Origin: Candidatus Gerdarchaeota archaeon | GTDB lineage: Archaea; Asgardarchaeota; Heimdallarchaeia; JABLTI01 | DNA: 30,997 nucleotides | Assembly: GCA_016840945.1 (NCBI GenBank) | Contig: JAEORJ010000169.1 | Coordinates: 1-30,997 of the forward strand | Direction: 5' to 3' | Part shown: positions 1 to 8,731 of the stretch, piece by piece | Position numbering within the stretch: position 1 is the first letter of the stretch | Layout: every line of letters starts with the position of its first letter | Translations under genes and position numbers: made by a program | Notes under the pieces: model-generated | Told to the model about the DNA's origin: nothing | What the model saw: only the letters and a program-made list of their open reading frames with translations | Database searches by the model: none

Positions 1-1
1 A

Positions 2-3000
2 TTAGAGCCAGAGATACATTTAGCTATGGATGTTGCCGGAAAAGTTGAAGGTTTAATTGGGATAAAAGGCATTGGAGAAAGAATAAGTTCTTTGGGGGAG
101 ACCATGGATAGAGAAAATGTTGCTTTTAAGATTGCAGCAGAAATAGCTTCTGGTAAATATATAGCTGATTGCTCAGAAGAAGAAAAAGCGGATATAGCTA
201 TTCGAACAGCATTAGCAATTTTAACAGAAGGGGTAACAGCAGCACCATTAGAAGGGATTGCTAAAGTAAAAATTAAACGTAATTCTGATAATTCCCGATA
301 TTTAGCCATTTATTTTGCTGGACCAATTAGATCTGCAGGTGGTACTGAAGCAGCTTTAACAGTACTAATTTCAGATCATGTGCGTAAGACTTTGAATCTA
401 GCAAAATATAAGGCGACTCGCCAAGAAATGAAACGTTTTGTAGAAGAAGTAGATCTCTATAATAGAGTTATGCATTTACAAAGTCCTACAACACCTGAGC
501 AAATTGAATCTGCAGTAAAAAATCTACCAGTGGAAGTAACTGGTGAAAGTACTAATCCTGAAGAGGTATCAGCTTTCAGAGATTTACCAAGAATTGAAAC
601 TAACAGCTTAAGAGGTGGTGCTTGCTTAGTACTTAATGATGGTATTATTGGTAGAGCAATGAAAATTTTAAAAACAGTTAATTCTGTTGGTTTGAGTGGT
701 TGGGACTGGTTAAAATCATTAAAAGTAACAGTAGCGAAAGCTGCTGATGATAAAGAAAAGGAAGATGCAAAATCTAAAACACAACCATCTTATGGATACA
801 TTAAAGACGTAATTGCTGGTAGACCGATATTTTCACATCCATCTGCACTTGGTGGATTTAGAATTCGTTATGGCCATTCCAGAAACACTGGTTTAGCAGG
901 GATAGGTATCCATCCAGCAACTATGAAAGCTCTAAGAGAATTTCTTGCTCCAGGTACACATATTAGAACTGAACGTCCAGGAAAAGGCAGTGTTGTTATG
1001 CCAGTTGATTCAATAGAAGGTCCTACAGTTTTATTGAAGAATGGCTCTGTTTTACGATTGAATACTTACCAAGAAGCTGAAAAATATAGTAGAAACATAA
1101 AAGAGGTTCTATTTCTTGGCGATTTGCTCGTAGGTTTTGGCGAATTTCTTGAAAATAATCATCCACTAATTCCATCAGGTTTTGTAGAAGAGTGGTGGGT
1201 ACTCTATCTTGAATCAAGGATAAAAACGCGTTGTGAAAATAATAAAAATGAAGCAGCAAGAATGCTTGGTATGAGTGTAGACCGTTTAGAAGAATTTTTG
1301 AATGACCCATTAAAAACAATACCAACACAATTGGAAGCATTGTCATTTAGTTATGAATTATTAATTCCATTACATCCGTATTTTAATTATGCTTGGCACG
1401 ATATTAGTTTTGATGATTTCTTTGAGCTTAGAAATGATATTATAACTTATCGTGTAAAGGATAAAAAAATCATTACTGAAGTAACATCTAATCCTGATGC
1501 TATAGTTTTACCAAAAGATTTCATTTCAAAAAGAACACTCGAGAAAGTTGGAATACCACATACAGTGAAGAAAAATTATATTGTTTTAGATGAAAATAAC
1601 TTAATACTAGAACATTGTATGCAATTGATAAATACCTCGTTTAATAAGGAAAATATCGATAGAACACCCGGTCCACCATTCGAACATATGGTTCCTTTTG
1701 AGATTAAATATAAAATACCAATTTATTCTGGAGCAAGGATGGGAAGACCCGAAAAAGCGAAAGAGCGTAAGATGAATCCTCCAGTTCATTCATTATTTCC
1801 TCTTGAGATGGAAGGTGGTGGAAACAAGCGCCTAATTCTCGAAGCTACCAAAAACAAGGAAATTGAAGTGACTGTAATTCAGAGAGAATGTCCAAATTGC
1901 CATAAAATTACTCATTTAACATTCTGCTCTGATTGCAATATACGAACAATGGATGTTCGATGTTGTCCTGCATGTGGTAGAGAAACATCAGATGCCTTTT
2001 GTGAACCATGCCAAAAAGTAACCGTTAATTATTCAAAAAGATTTATTGATCTTGAATCCGAAATAACTGAAGTTAAAAAGAAATTAGGTGGTTCAATTCC
2101 TTCCAATACAAAAGGTGTTAAAAAACTCATGAATAAAAGTCGCATACCTGAAATTCTTGAAAAGGGATTTTTAAGAGCTAGGTATGACTTGAATGTTTAC
2201 AAAGACGGCACAATACGATTTGATTCAACAGACATACCTCTAATGCATTTTAAACCAAAAGAGATCAATGTTACTGCGGAAAAATTATTTGAATTGGGTT
2301 ATAACCATGATGTAAAAGGTAATCCAATAATCAGAGATGATCAAATTGTGGAATTAAAAATACAAGATGTTGTTTTAAATATTGATAATGGAGAGTTTCT
2401 TGTTAGAGTATCACGCTATGTTGATGATTTACTCGAATTAGTTTATGGTTTACCAAGATTCTATAATATAACTAAAATAACAGATTTGATAGGTCATTTA
2501 GTTATTGGTTTAGCCCCTCATACATCATCAGGAATTACAGGACGCATAGTTGGTTTTTCAACTGTAAAAGGGAATTTAGCTCATCCTTATTGGCATGCTG
2601 CAAAAAGAAGAAATTGCGATGGGGATGAAGATGCTGTTATATTAATGCTCGAAGGTTTCTTGAATTTTTCAAAAAGATTCTTACCTATCACAAGAGGTGG
2701 TTCAATGGATGCACCATTAACATTAGGATTGATCTTAAATCCATTGGAAGTAGATGATGAATCACATGCTGTTGATTGCATTCAAAGATATCCCTTAGAA
2801 TTTTATGAAAAATCATACCAATTTATAGAATCTAAAAAAATAGCACAGATAATTGATTTAATAGCAAATAGGTTAGAAACACCTGAACAGTTCGAGAATT
2901 TCCATTATACACATGAAACATCTGATATAACTTTAGGTCCTCCATCAACAGCTTATTCACGATTAGGAAAAATGACTGATAAGTTAGATGCTCAATTAGA

Positions 3001-3385
3001 TGTAGCGAAGTTAGTTCGAGCAGCAAACCTTGAGGATGTTGCAGAAAGAGTAATCAACAAACACTTCTTTCCAGATATGATTGGTTGCTTAAGAGCTTTC
3101 GGTTCACAAACATTTAGATGCGTTAAATGCAATGCTAAATATCGTCGAATACCTCTTAATGGTAAATGCACTAAATGCTTCGATGGTGGGAAATTGCTTT
3201 TAACGGTACACAAGAAGACTGTAACCAAATACTTTGAAACCGCTCAAGAATTAATCAATAAATATGATTTATCGGGTTATATGAAACAACGATTGGAATT
3301 ATTTGATGAAGCTATAAATGAAATATTTATTAAAGAGGAAAATAACCAAAGAAGTTTAACAGAATTTTTTGGCAGCTCAAATTAA
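2..3385 (+). CDS. polC: DNA polymerase D (PolII) large subunit DP2, 5'-partial
   Basis: Catalytic large subunit of archaeal replicative polymerase D. The first ATG is at 26, but the frame is open to the window edge and the residues before it (LEPEIHLA) continue the conserved DP2 N-terminal region, so the true start lies upstream. Numbering from that ATG: two zinc-binding CxxC pairs at C622/C625/C634/C637, another cluster at C646/C647/C650/C659/C662, the acidic catalytic motif N863-C-D-G-D-E-D869 of the double-psi beta-barrel core, and a C-terminal zinc module C1032/C1035/C1048/C1051. The extreme C-terminus has a PCNA-binding PIP box (QRSLTEFF, residues 1108-1115). At 1119 aa from the internal ATG, length is normal for an intein-free DP2 and I see no intein. 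The gene ends convergently with the methyltransferase gene, sharing the bases TTA within a 4-base overlap. Identification is firm. Confidence 0.97.
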   Translation, partial: LEPEIHLAMDVAGKVEGLIGIKGIGERISSLGETMDRENVAFKIAAEIASGKYIADCSEEEKADIAIRTALAILTEGVTAAPLEGIAKVKIKRNSDNSRYLAIYFAGPIRSAGGTEAALTVLISDHVRKTLNLAKYKATRQEMKRFVEEVDLYNRVMHLQSPTTPEQIESAVKNLPVEVTGESTNPEEVSAFRDLPRIETNSLRGGACLVLNDGIIGRAMKILKTVNSVGLSGWDWLKSLKVTVAKAADDKEKEDAKSKTQPSYGYIKDVIAGRPIFSHPSALGGFRIRYGHSRNTGLAGIGIHPATMKALREFLAPGTHIRTERPGKGSVVMPVDSIEGPTVLLKNGSVLRLNTYQEAEKYSRNIKEVLFLGDLLVGFGEFLENNHPLIPSGFVEEWWVLYLESRIKTRCENNKNEAARMLGMSVDRLEEFLNDPLKTIPTQLEALSFSYELLIPLHPYFNYAWHDISFDDFFELRNDIITYRVKDKKIITEVTSNPDAIVLPKDFISKRTLEKVGIPHTVKKNYIVLDENNLILEHCMQLINTSFNKENIDRTPGPPFEHMVPFEIKYKIPIYSGARMGRPEKAKERKMNPPVHSLFPLEMEGGGNKRLILEATKNKEIEVTVIQRECPNCHKITHLTFCSDCNIRTMDVRCCPACGRETSDAFCEPCQKVTVNYSKRFIDLESEITEVKKKLGGSIPSNTKGVKKLMNKSRIPEILEKGFLRARYDLNVYKDGTIRFDSTDIPLMHFKPKEINVTAEKLFELGYNHDVKGNPIIRDDQIVELKIQDVVLNIDNGEFLVRVSRYVDDLLELVYGLPRFYNITKITDLIGHLVIGLAPHTSSGITGRIVGFSTVKGNLAHPYWHAAKRRNCDGDEDAVILMLEGFLNFSKRFLPITRGGSMDAPLTLGLILNPLEVDDESHAVDCIQRYPLEFYEKSYQFIESKKIAQIIDLIANRLETPEQFENFHYTHETSDITLGPPSTAYSRLGKMTDKLDAQLDVAKLVRAANLEDVAERVINKHFFPDMIGCLRAFGSQTFRCVKCNAKYRRIPLNGKCTKCFDGGKLLLTVHKKTVTKYFETAQELINKYDLSGYMKQRLELFDEAINEIFIKEENNQRSLTEFFGSSN

Positions 3386-4074
3386 AATCCATATTTTCCT
3401 AAAAGAGGAACAAAAGCAACCCCACATTTGGATTGAGAGGAGAGTGAACCATCTTTTTCTTTTATAATAACTATTAGTTCTTGATAAAATCCTCTATTTC
3501 CAACAGGAATAACTAATCTTCCCCCAATTTTAAGTTGTTCTATTAAAGGTGGAGGGACTCTAGGTGCTGCAGCAGCTACCGTTATTTTATCAAAGGGACT
3601 TTTTTCAGGTAAACCCAATGTACCATCTCCATGAATAACTGTTACACGATCAGAATAACCAGTCCTTTCAATATTATCTAAAGCAAATTTAACTAATCTC
3701 TCGATACGTTCAATAGTATATACATGTCCCCATTTTGATTTATCACTACCTGTAGAGGCGACAATTTCAGCGATTACTGCTGCATGATAGCCTGAACCCG
3801 CTCCGATTTCTAAACAGATATCACCCGGTTTCAAATCTAATATCTCTTTACTAACCATCATAGCTACCATGTGAGGTGCAGAAATGGTTTGATTAGAATA
3901 AATGGGTAAGGGACGATCCAAATAAGCAAGACTTTTTGGATTATCACCAATAAATTCCTCTCGTGGCACCTTTCTAAATGCTTGTATTACCTCTTCTGAT
4001 TTTAGATAACCATTTCTTTTGTATTTGGTGATGAGTTCTTCTTTGCTTTTGTTTAAATCGTCATTTTCTGACAA
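3382..4074 (-). CDS. pcm: Protein-L-isoaspartate O-methyltransferase
   Basis: Repairs damaged proteins by SAM-dependent methylation of L-isoaspartyl residues in the cytoplasm. The 230-aa protein has the family layout. A region around residues 41-70 holds FIGDNP, AYLDRPLPI and NQTISAPHMV, the PCMT substrate-binding part. It is followed by the SAM-binding glycine motif LEIGAGSGY (88-96) and later motifs including VIHGDGTLG and PFDKI. Length matches archaeal PCMT proteins. The ATG at 4072-4074 has no strong SD; an AT-rich TATA-like stretch lies about 10-25 bases upstream, so the message may have a very short leader. The stop overlaps the DP2 stop tail to tail. Confidence 0.95.
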   Translation of the reverse strand: MSENDDLNKSKEELITKYKRNGYLKSEEVIQAFRKVPREEFIGDNPKSLAYLDRPLPIYSNQTISAPHMVAMMVSKEILDLKPGDICLEIGAGSGYHAAVIAEIVASTGSDKSKWGHVYTIERIERLVKFALDNIERTGYSDRVTVIHGDGTLGLPEKSPFDKITVAAAAPRVPPPLIEQLKIGGRLVIPVGNRGFYQELIVIIKEKDGSLSSQSKCGVAFVPLLGKYGF

Positions 4075-4151
4075 TGCAAATCCCTATACTATATTATTAC
4101 TTGATTTAAAATCAATTTTTCTATTTAATTCATAAGTGATGATTCGGTTTC

Positions 4152-5189
4152 TTATAATATCAGATTGCTATTTTCATTCAATTTAGTAATTAATTTTTCA
4201 TCAAAACCATAATCGCCTTTCCATTCTGGATTCTTTTTAGTTTTATACCACTGATAGGTTTCTTCTAAACCTTCTTTCAATGGTATTGGTTTATAGTTGA
4301 GATCAACTATTGATTTTGTTTGATTCATAACAAAATGAATATTGAACATGAATGGAAACATTTGATTCCAATTATCAGGCTTCATAGTTTCATCATTAAA
4401 GATTATTGGATCGTAATGAATGATCTCTATTTCTTTACCAACAATATCAGAAACTAATGACACATAATTATTTAATGTTAATCCACCAGTGCCAGTTGCG
4501 TTATATGCTTGCCCAATAGCTTTCTTGTTATCAATTGAATTGGTTATCAATTGAGCTATATCCTTTGCGTGAACAAAATCTGAGAGATATTCTCCTGAAC
4601 CTGGCATATAAATTGTCTTTCCTTGCTCGATTCTATCAAAGAAGTAAAATTCACGATACATTGGATTGTACGGACCATAAATATAGGTGGGTCGAAAGAT
4701 GGTCATAGGAAAGCCTGTTTCTATAAACTCCTTCTTTAATCGTGATTCTGCTCTCCTTTTGTCTCGACTATAAGTTTCTGGAAAATCTTCCGCTTCAGAG
4801 CCAATGATATCATCTTCATCTATTGGATAAAAAATGATTTTCTTTTCATCATATACACTGCCAGTGCTAACAAAGATGTATTGCTGTAATTTATCAGTAG
4901 CTATATCAATGACTGATTGAATATCTTTTTCATTAAAAGCACAAGTGTCTATTATAATTTCAAAATCATTATTTTTAAGAGCATTAGAAAATTCATCTTG
5001 TTTTGTTCTATCAGCATGAATTATCTTCACACCTTTTGGATACTCTAATGTTTCAGAAACATAGAATGGGGTTGTGATAATTTCAGATTTTCCTCGATTA
5101 AGTACTGTTACATCATGATTATCTTTCAATAATTGCTTAACAGTATATCTACCACTAAATCTACTACCACCAATTACTAGAACTTTCAT
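4152..5189 (-). CDS. NAD-dependent epimerase/dehydratase (extended SDR)
   Basis: A 345-aa extended short-chain dehydrogenase/reductase. The N-terminus has a Rossmann nucleotide-binding motif (VLVIGGSRFSG) followed by VTVLNRGKSE, the form typical of CSP41-like or sugar-nucleotide epimerases. STGSVY and the catalytic YSRDK (YxxxK, about residues 140-144 from this start) are present, then the FRPTYIYGP segment that precedes the substrate-binding domain. I chose ATG 5187-5189 because GTGAT lies 4 bases upstream; an in-frame GTG at 5198 would add three residues. The substrate cannot be told from sequence; a sugar nucleotide is the default for the family. It stands alone, with AT-rich spacers on both sides. 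Confidence 0.9.
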   Translation of the reverse strand: MKVLVIGGSRFSGRYTVKQLLKDNHDVTVLNRGKSEIITTPFYVSETLEYPKGVKIIHADRTKQDEFSNALKNNDFEIIIDTCAFNEKDIQSVIDIATDKLQQYIFVSTGSVYDEKKIIFYPIDEDDIIGSEAEDFPETYSRDKRRAESRLKKEFIETGFPMTIFRPTYIYGPYNPMYREFYFFDRIEQGKTIYMPGSGEYLSDFVHAKDIAQLITNSIDNKKAIGQAYNATGTGGLTLNNYVSLVSDIVGKEIEIIHYDPIIFNDETMKPDNWNQMFPFMFNIHFVMNQTKSIVDLNYKPIPLKEGLEETYQWYKTKKNPEWKGDYGFDEKLITKLNENSNLIL

Positions 5190-5276
5190 TTTAATCACTA
5201 ATAGAAATCTAAAATTCCTTTACAAAGTAAATAATTTCTCTAAATAAAAAAGTATGTGGCTACTGATTGATTTTTA

Positions 5277-5633
5277 CTAGAAATTTTGTTTTAATATTAA
5301 TAAAATCTTATTTGCACAAAATTCGACAAATACTTCTTCTAAAAATTCGTCATTAATACTATAATTTTTCTTTGTTTTATTGAACACCTTATCAAAGCTA
5401 CTTGAGATAGCTCTTTTAAATTGATCTCTATTGGGATGTGTTTTTGGAATGAAAGCTAGAAAAGACTCCTCTAATTGTAATTTAATTTCAGCTAATGTAG
5501 GCATACATGTAATAGCAAATTCAATACTTTTTTGCCATACATATCGAAGATTTGACCGAATCTCATTTTCAAGAATTTTCCAATCATTTATTGAGGAACT
5601 CTTTATTTCAATCCCAAATTCTTTATCAGCCAA
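5277..5633 (-). CDS. Small hypothetical protein (118 aa)
   Basis: I do not recognise this protein. It is probably soluble and largely helical, with two Trp, two Cys and no metal motif. No signal peptide or membrane segment is visible. The start is TTG at 5631-5633, supported by an SD-like GAGGT about 8 bases upstream. The C-terminal third (FLEEVFVEFCANKILLILKQNF in part) is an amphipathic to hydrophobic helix. It is separated by about 80 bases from both neighbours and may be transcribed alone. The start signal and the long uninterrupted frame in AT-rich DNA are the arguments that it is real; a 77-codon opposite-strand frame over the same bases has no such support. Confidence 0.6.
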   Translation of the reverse strand: MADKEFGIEIKSSSINDWKILENEIRSNLRYVWQKSIEFAITCMPTLAEIKLQLEESFLAFIPKTHPNRDQFKRAISSSFDKVFNKTKKNYSINDEFLEEVFVEFCANKILLILKQNF

Positions 5634-5719
5634 AGACCTACCTCATTCAAAACATCATGAATGATAGTATAAATTTGAGTATATAAAACCAGAAAAGATG
5701 ATTTTATCGTTAAATCATC

Positions 5720-6799
5720 TTACTTGCTGCGATTTTCTAGGTATTTAGCTAAAGCTATTAGAAGATTTTTTGGTTCTTTTTTCAATGGAGGATTTGCTTC
5801 TTCTAAAGCTAAGATTGAATTTTCAGTGCTTTGTTTAATCATCACTCGAGCATTTGAAAAAGAGCCAGTGTCCTCGAATATTAACTGTACCTCTTCTAAT
5901 TCATTTTCAGTTAAATCCTCTTTCCCTAATAACTCGTCTAAACGTTTTTTCTGAGAAGGATTTGCATGTTTCTTTGCATGAATGCGAAGGATTGTTTGTT
6001 TATTCTCGCGAATGTCTCCTCCAACAGGTTTTCCAATTTCATCTGGATCACCAAAAACACCAAGGATATCATCTTGTATTTGAAATGCTGTACCTAATCC
6101 TTCACAATAACTTGTTAAGGCTTTTATTTGTGATTCAGTTCCATTTCCAAGAATGGCTCCAATTTCAACTGATTTTCTGATTAGAGCACCTGTTTTTAAA
6201 CTAACCATCTTGCGATAAGTATTCTCATCACTGTCATGTAGAATCGTATCACCTGTTTCAATGATGACACCATCAATTACTTCACGGAATGCTTCTGAAA
6301 ATGCTTGTAATGCTCTTGCACTGTTTTCAGCAGGAAAGCCACTCTTAATTATACTTTCAATAGCAAAGGGAAAACATAAATCGCCAGCAAATATTGACAT
6401 TGCTTCACCAAAATCTTGACCGTGAGAATTATCCTTTTTTATTTTCTCTTTATAGTATTCTCTAAAAATAACATGAAAAGCTGGGTTGCCTCTTCTTGTT
6501 TCATCCTTATCTATAACATCATCATGTAGTAAGGATCCATTATGTAATAATTCAATAGCTAAAGAAGCTCGGATGATATTCCCTTGAGTAGGATCTCCAC
6601 CAACAGCATCAAAAGCAGTTTTGACTAAGAATGGTCGTATTCTCTTCCCTCCACTCGAAAGGTATTCACTAAATTCTTTATAGAACCTTTTGCCAAAAGC
6701 TCCTAGGGCATTTTGCTGTAAATCTGATTCTGCAAAGGTCTTATCTAATTCTTGCTGTACTGCTTCAATTATTTCAACGAGTGTTTCTGAAAGGTCCAT
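5720..6799 (-). CDS. idsA: Polyprenyl (geranylgeranyl-type) diphosphate synthase
   Basis: All-trans isoprenyl diphosphate synthase, the enzyme that builds the prenyl chains of archaeal ether lipids or quinones from IPP and allylic diphosphates. In the 359-aa protein the first aspartate-rich motif is D93-D-V-I-D97 followed by KDETRRG. The second is around D243-D-I-L-G with VFGD, followed by the conserved K-P-V-G-GDIRENKQT segment. GGKRIRP (50-56), the IPP-binding region, is also present. The residue five before the first aspartate-rich motif is Gly, where archaeal C20 synthases usually have an aromatic residue, so the product may be longer than C20. The ATG at 6797-6799 has only a weak GTGATT upstream. 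Family assignment is firm; chain length is open. Confidence 0.94.
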   Translation of the reverse strand: MDLSETLVEIIEAVQQELDKTFAESDLQQNALGAFGKRFYKEFSEYLSSGGKRIRPFLVKTAFDAVGGDPTQGNIIRASLAIELLHNGSLLHDDVIDKDETRRGNPAFHVIFREYYKEKIKKDNSHGQDFGEAMSIFAGDLCFPFAIESIIKSGFPAENSARALQAFSEAFREVIDGVIIETGDTILHDSDENTYRKMVSLKTGALIRKSVEIGAILGNGTESQIKALTSYCEGLGTAFQIQDDILGVFGDPDEIGKPVGGDIRENKQTILRIHAKKHANPSQKKRLDELLGKEDLTENELEEVQLIFEDTGSFSNARVMIKQSTENSILALEEANPPLKKEPKNLLIALAKYLENRSK

Positions 6800-6923
6800 A
6801 CTTAATCACATTGATTAATTTTCAGTGTTCTTTTTTACTCTTTCTATAATCTACATAATGAAATAAAACATTTAAGTTTAAAGAGTTAGTTTTGTTATAT
6901 TAATTAAAAATTTGGGTGTTCAG

Positions 6924-7628
6924 ATGCAGAAACCAATTATTTATGGACATCGAGGAGCTTCAGCTATTGAACCAGAAAACACCATAAGAGCATTTCGGAA
7001 AGCTTTTACTGATGGTGCAATGGGGATAGAGTTCGATATACGCATAACAGCTGATCAAAAGATTGTAATCATTCATGATGCTACTATCAATAGAACTTCA
7101 AATGGATCAGGAAAAGTAAATGAATTTACATTTGAAGAATTACAAAATTTTGATTTTGGTTTAGGAGAAAAAATACCTCTCTTGAAAGATGTTCTCTCAT
7201 TGTTTGGTGAGAAATATTGGTTGAATATTGAGATTAAAGAAGTTGGTCTTGAAAAGCAATTAGCAGATTTACTGGCCAGTTTGAAATCATTTGAGAAAAT
7301 CGTTGTTTCATCGTTCATAGATCAAACTCTAATAAATGTTAAGAAATGCAATAAGGAAATACCTACTGCCTATCTTTATATGATGAATGTAAAGAATTTA
7401 TCAAAATTAAAAGTTGAATTAGATATTGATGGTATTCATCCCTGGGAAAAAATGGTGGGAAAAAGACTAATAAAAAAAGCGCACAGTAATAATTTAGCAA
7501 TAAGAACTTGGACTGTAGATAACATAAGAAAAGCACAAAATTTAGTCAAGAATAATATTGATGGTATTATAACTAATAATCCACGAGCACTTATTGAAGA
7601 ATTATTTGAAAAAAATAGCAAAAAATAG
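6924..7628 (+). CDS. ugpQ: Glycerophosphodiester phosphodiesterase
   Basis: Hydrolyses glycerophosphodiesters to glycerol phosphate and an alcohol. The 234-aa protein is a single GDPD domain with a TIM-barrel pattern. It has YGHRGAS near the N-terminus (catalytic His), PENTIRAF, GIEFDIRITADQ (metal ligands Glu and Asp), IIHDATINRTSNGSG (second catalytic His), NIEIKE, and a C-terminal RTWTVDN with GIITNNP. No signal peptide, so cytoplasmic. ATG 6924 is preferred over the in-frame TTG at 6912 because GGGTG lies just upstream and the protein begins almost at the barrel. It is followed after about 95 bases by the Roadblock gene, which has its own AT-rich promoter region. Confidence 0.93.
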   Translation: MQKPIIYGHRGASAIEPENTIRAFRKAFTDGAMGIEFDIRITADQKIVIIHDATINRTSNGSGKVNEFTFEELQNFDFGLGEKIPLLKDVLSLFGEKYWLNIEIKEVGLEKQLADLLASLKSFEKIVVSSFIDQTLINVKKCNKEIPTAYLYMMNVKNLSKLKVELDIDGIHPWEKMVGKRLIKKAHSNNLAIRTWTVDNIRKAQNLVKNNIDGIITNNPRALIEELFEKNSKK

Positions 7629-7724
7629 GGCAAAAAACAGAAATATAAAAATTTCAAAAGCTATATTAAAACAGTATACAGTAAAATAAATATTGCAAGA
7701 AAACTAAAGTAAGTTGAGTTAAAA

Positions 7725-8186
7725 ATGGAAGACATAGAAACTATCCTTTCAGATTTTTCACAGTCAACAGGCGTGAATACCATAGTGGTGGCATCAAGAT
7801 CGGGAATACCGATACAAACTTTTGCGCCAAATGATTCAGAGGATTTGAAAGAAGCATTAAGTGCCGCAGCATCAGGAATAATACATATTTCTGAATATGT
7901 TAGCGATTTGTTAAAATTTCCGGGTGTACGTGACATTCAAATAAATGTCCCTGGGGATAAGCATATTGTAGCAGTATCTGCAGGTCAAAACGCTTTAGTA
8001 ATGGCTGTGTTAGAAGGGGAAGCTTATGTTTCACAAGCTATAACACTTGTTTTCATTGCTCAGAAAATTGAACGTATTCTAGCCAAAAAACCACATTTAC
8101 TCCCACCAGGCGATAAATACATTCCCGATTATTCTGAAGACTTTGATGAGAATTTATCTATCCCTGATTTACCTGATGAAGATTAA
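7725..8186 (+). CDS. Roadblock/LC7 domain protein
   Basis: A 153-aa protein with one Roadblock/LC7 fold over roughly residues 1-115. It starts MEDIETILSDFSQSTGV, has the strand VVASRSGIPIQTF, the helix LKEALSAAASGI, and strands DIQINVPG, KHIVAVSAG and ALVMAVLEG, then a long helix. The last 30 residues are acidic and proline-containing (LPPGDKYIPDY onward) and probably unstructured. In Asgard archaea such proteins are numerous and are thought to work as regulators or scaffolds for small GTPases. No GTPase gene is in this window, so the partner is unknown. Confidence 0.85.
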   Translation: MEDIETILSDFSQSTGVNTIVVASRSGIPIQTFAPNDSEDLKEALSAAASGIIHISEYVSDLLKFPGVRDIQINVPGDKHIVAVSAGQNALVMAVLEGEAYVSQAITLVFIAQKIERILAKKPHLLPPGDKYIPDYSEDFDENLSIPDLPDED

Positions 8187-8211
8187 ATGAGACTAATGTT
8201 GTAAAAAAACT

Positions 8212-8502
8212 TTAAAATGCGTCTCTTTCTTCTACTCCTTTCTTCAATGGGAGACCTGTATTAGGTAATAACTCTATAAATTGCTCAAAGTCACACTCAT
8301 CACAATAAACCAATGCTTCACATTGGACATTACATTTTTCGGCACAGATTTCTGGATTGATGATATTACCATCACCAAAAGGGCAATCTAAATAAAAAGC
8401 TAAAGAACCTCCACATTCGGGGCAAGGAGATAGCTCAAGTAGAACTTTTGCTTGAACTGTTTCGATCTTAACCTTTTGAATGATTTTTCTTTTTGTTTGC
8501 AT
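8212..8502 (-). CDS. Small cysteine-rich zinc-ribbon-like protein
   Basis: A 96-aa protein with eight cysteines: C27-x2-C30, C40, C53-x3-C57-x3-C61 and C67-x2-C70. This pattern could bind two zinc ions. The N-terminal 20 residues are basic (MQTKRKIIQKVKIE), which would suit nucleic acid or ribosome binding, though this is inference. I do not recognise a named family. ATG 8500-8502 has an upstream TAGGAG (spacing about 10), and a TATA-like TTTTATATTA (complement of about 8539-8548) sits some 40 bases upstream, a good archaeal promoter distance. Confidence 0.75.
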   Translation of the reverse strand: MQTKRKIIQKVKIETVQAKVLLELSPCPECGGSLAFYLDCPFGDGNIINPEICAEKCNVQCEALVYCDECDFEQFIELLPNTGLPLKKGVEERDAF

Positions 8503-8538
8503 ATTAGTGCGCTCCTACACTAAAATAATAGGACAATG

Positions 8539-8550
8539 TAATATAAAAGG
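8539..8550 (-). promoter_or_regulatory. TATA box of the small zinc-ribbon gene
   Basis: Read on the minus strand the sequence is CCTTTTATATTAC. Its centre is about 40 bases before the ATG at 8502, which would put the transcription start near 8517. The same AT tract read on the plus strand (ATATAAAAGG) is also TATA-like, so direction is not settled by sequence alone. Confidence 0.45.
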
Positions 8551-8731
8551 TTGAGAGTGATTGGTGAAAGTATTGCAGAACACCTACCCAATTATCCGTT
8601 TAATCAGAACAAGAGGTATAGGGGGTAACCGAAAGTAAAAACACCGTCTTATATTATTTTTAACAAAAGGTATTTTTAACATAAATTAATTAATGAAGAT
8701 GATTTGGTAAATATTAATGTGGATGGAATAA

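Noticed and set aside
1023..3228. Several minus-strand open frames of 60-107 codons inside the DP2 gene
   Set aside because: They are antisense shadows of a gene with clear conserved motifs, lack SD signals and show no protein family features.
26..3385. Intein in DP2 (common insertion site in archaeal PolD)
   Set aside because: The catalytic NCDGDED region is uninterrupted, total length is normal, and no intein splice motifs are seen.
5724..6180. Plus-strand frames over the polyprenyl synthase gene
   Set aside because: The opposite strand encodes an intact, motif-complete enzyme across the same bases.
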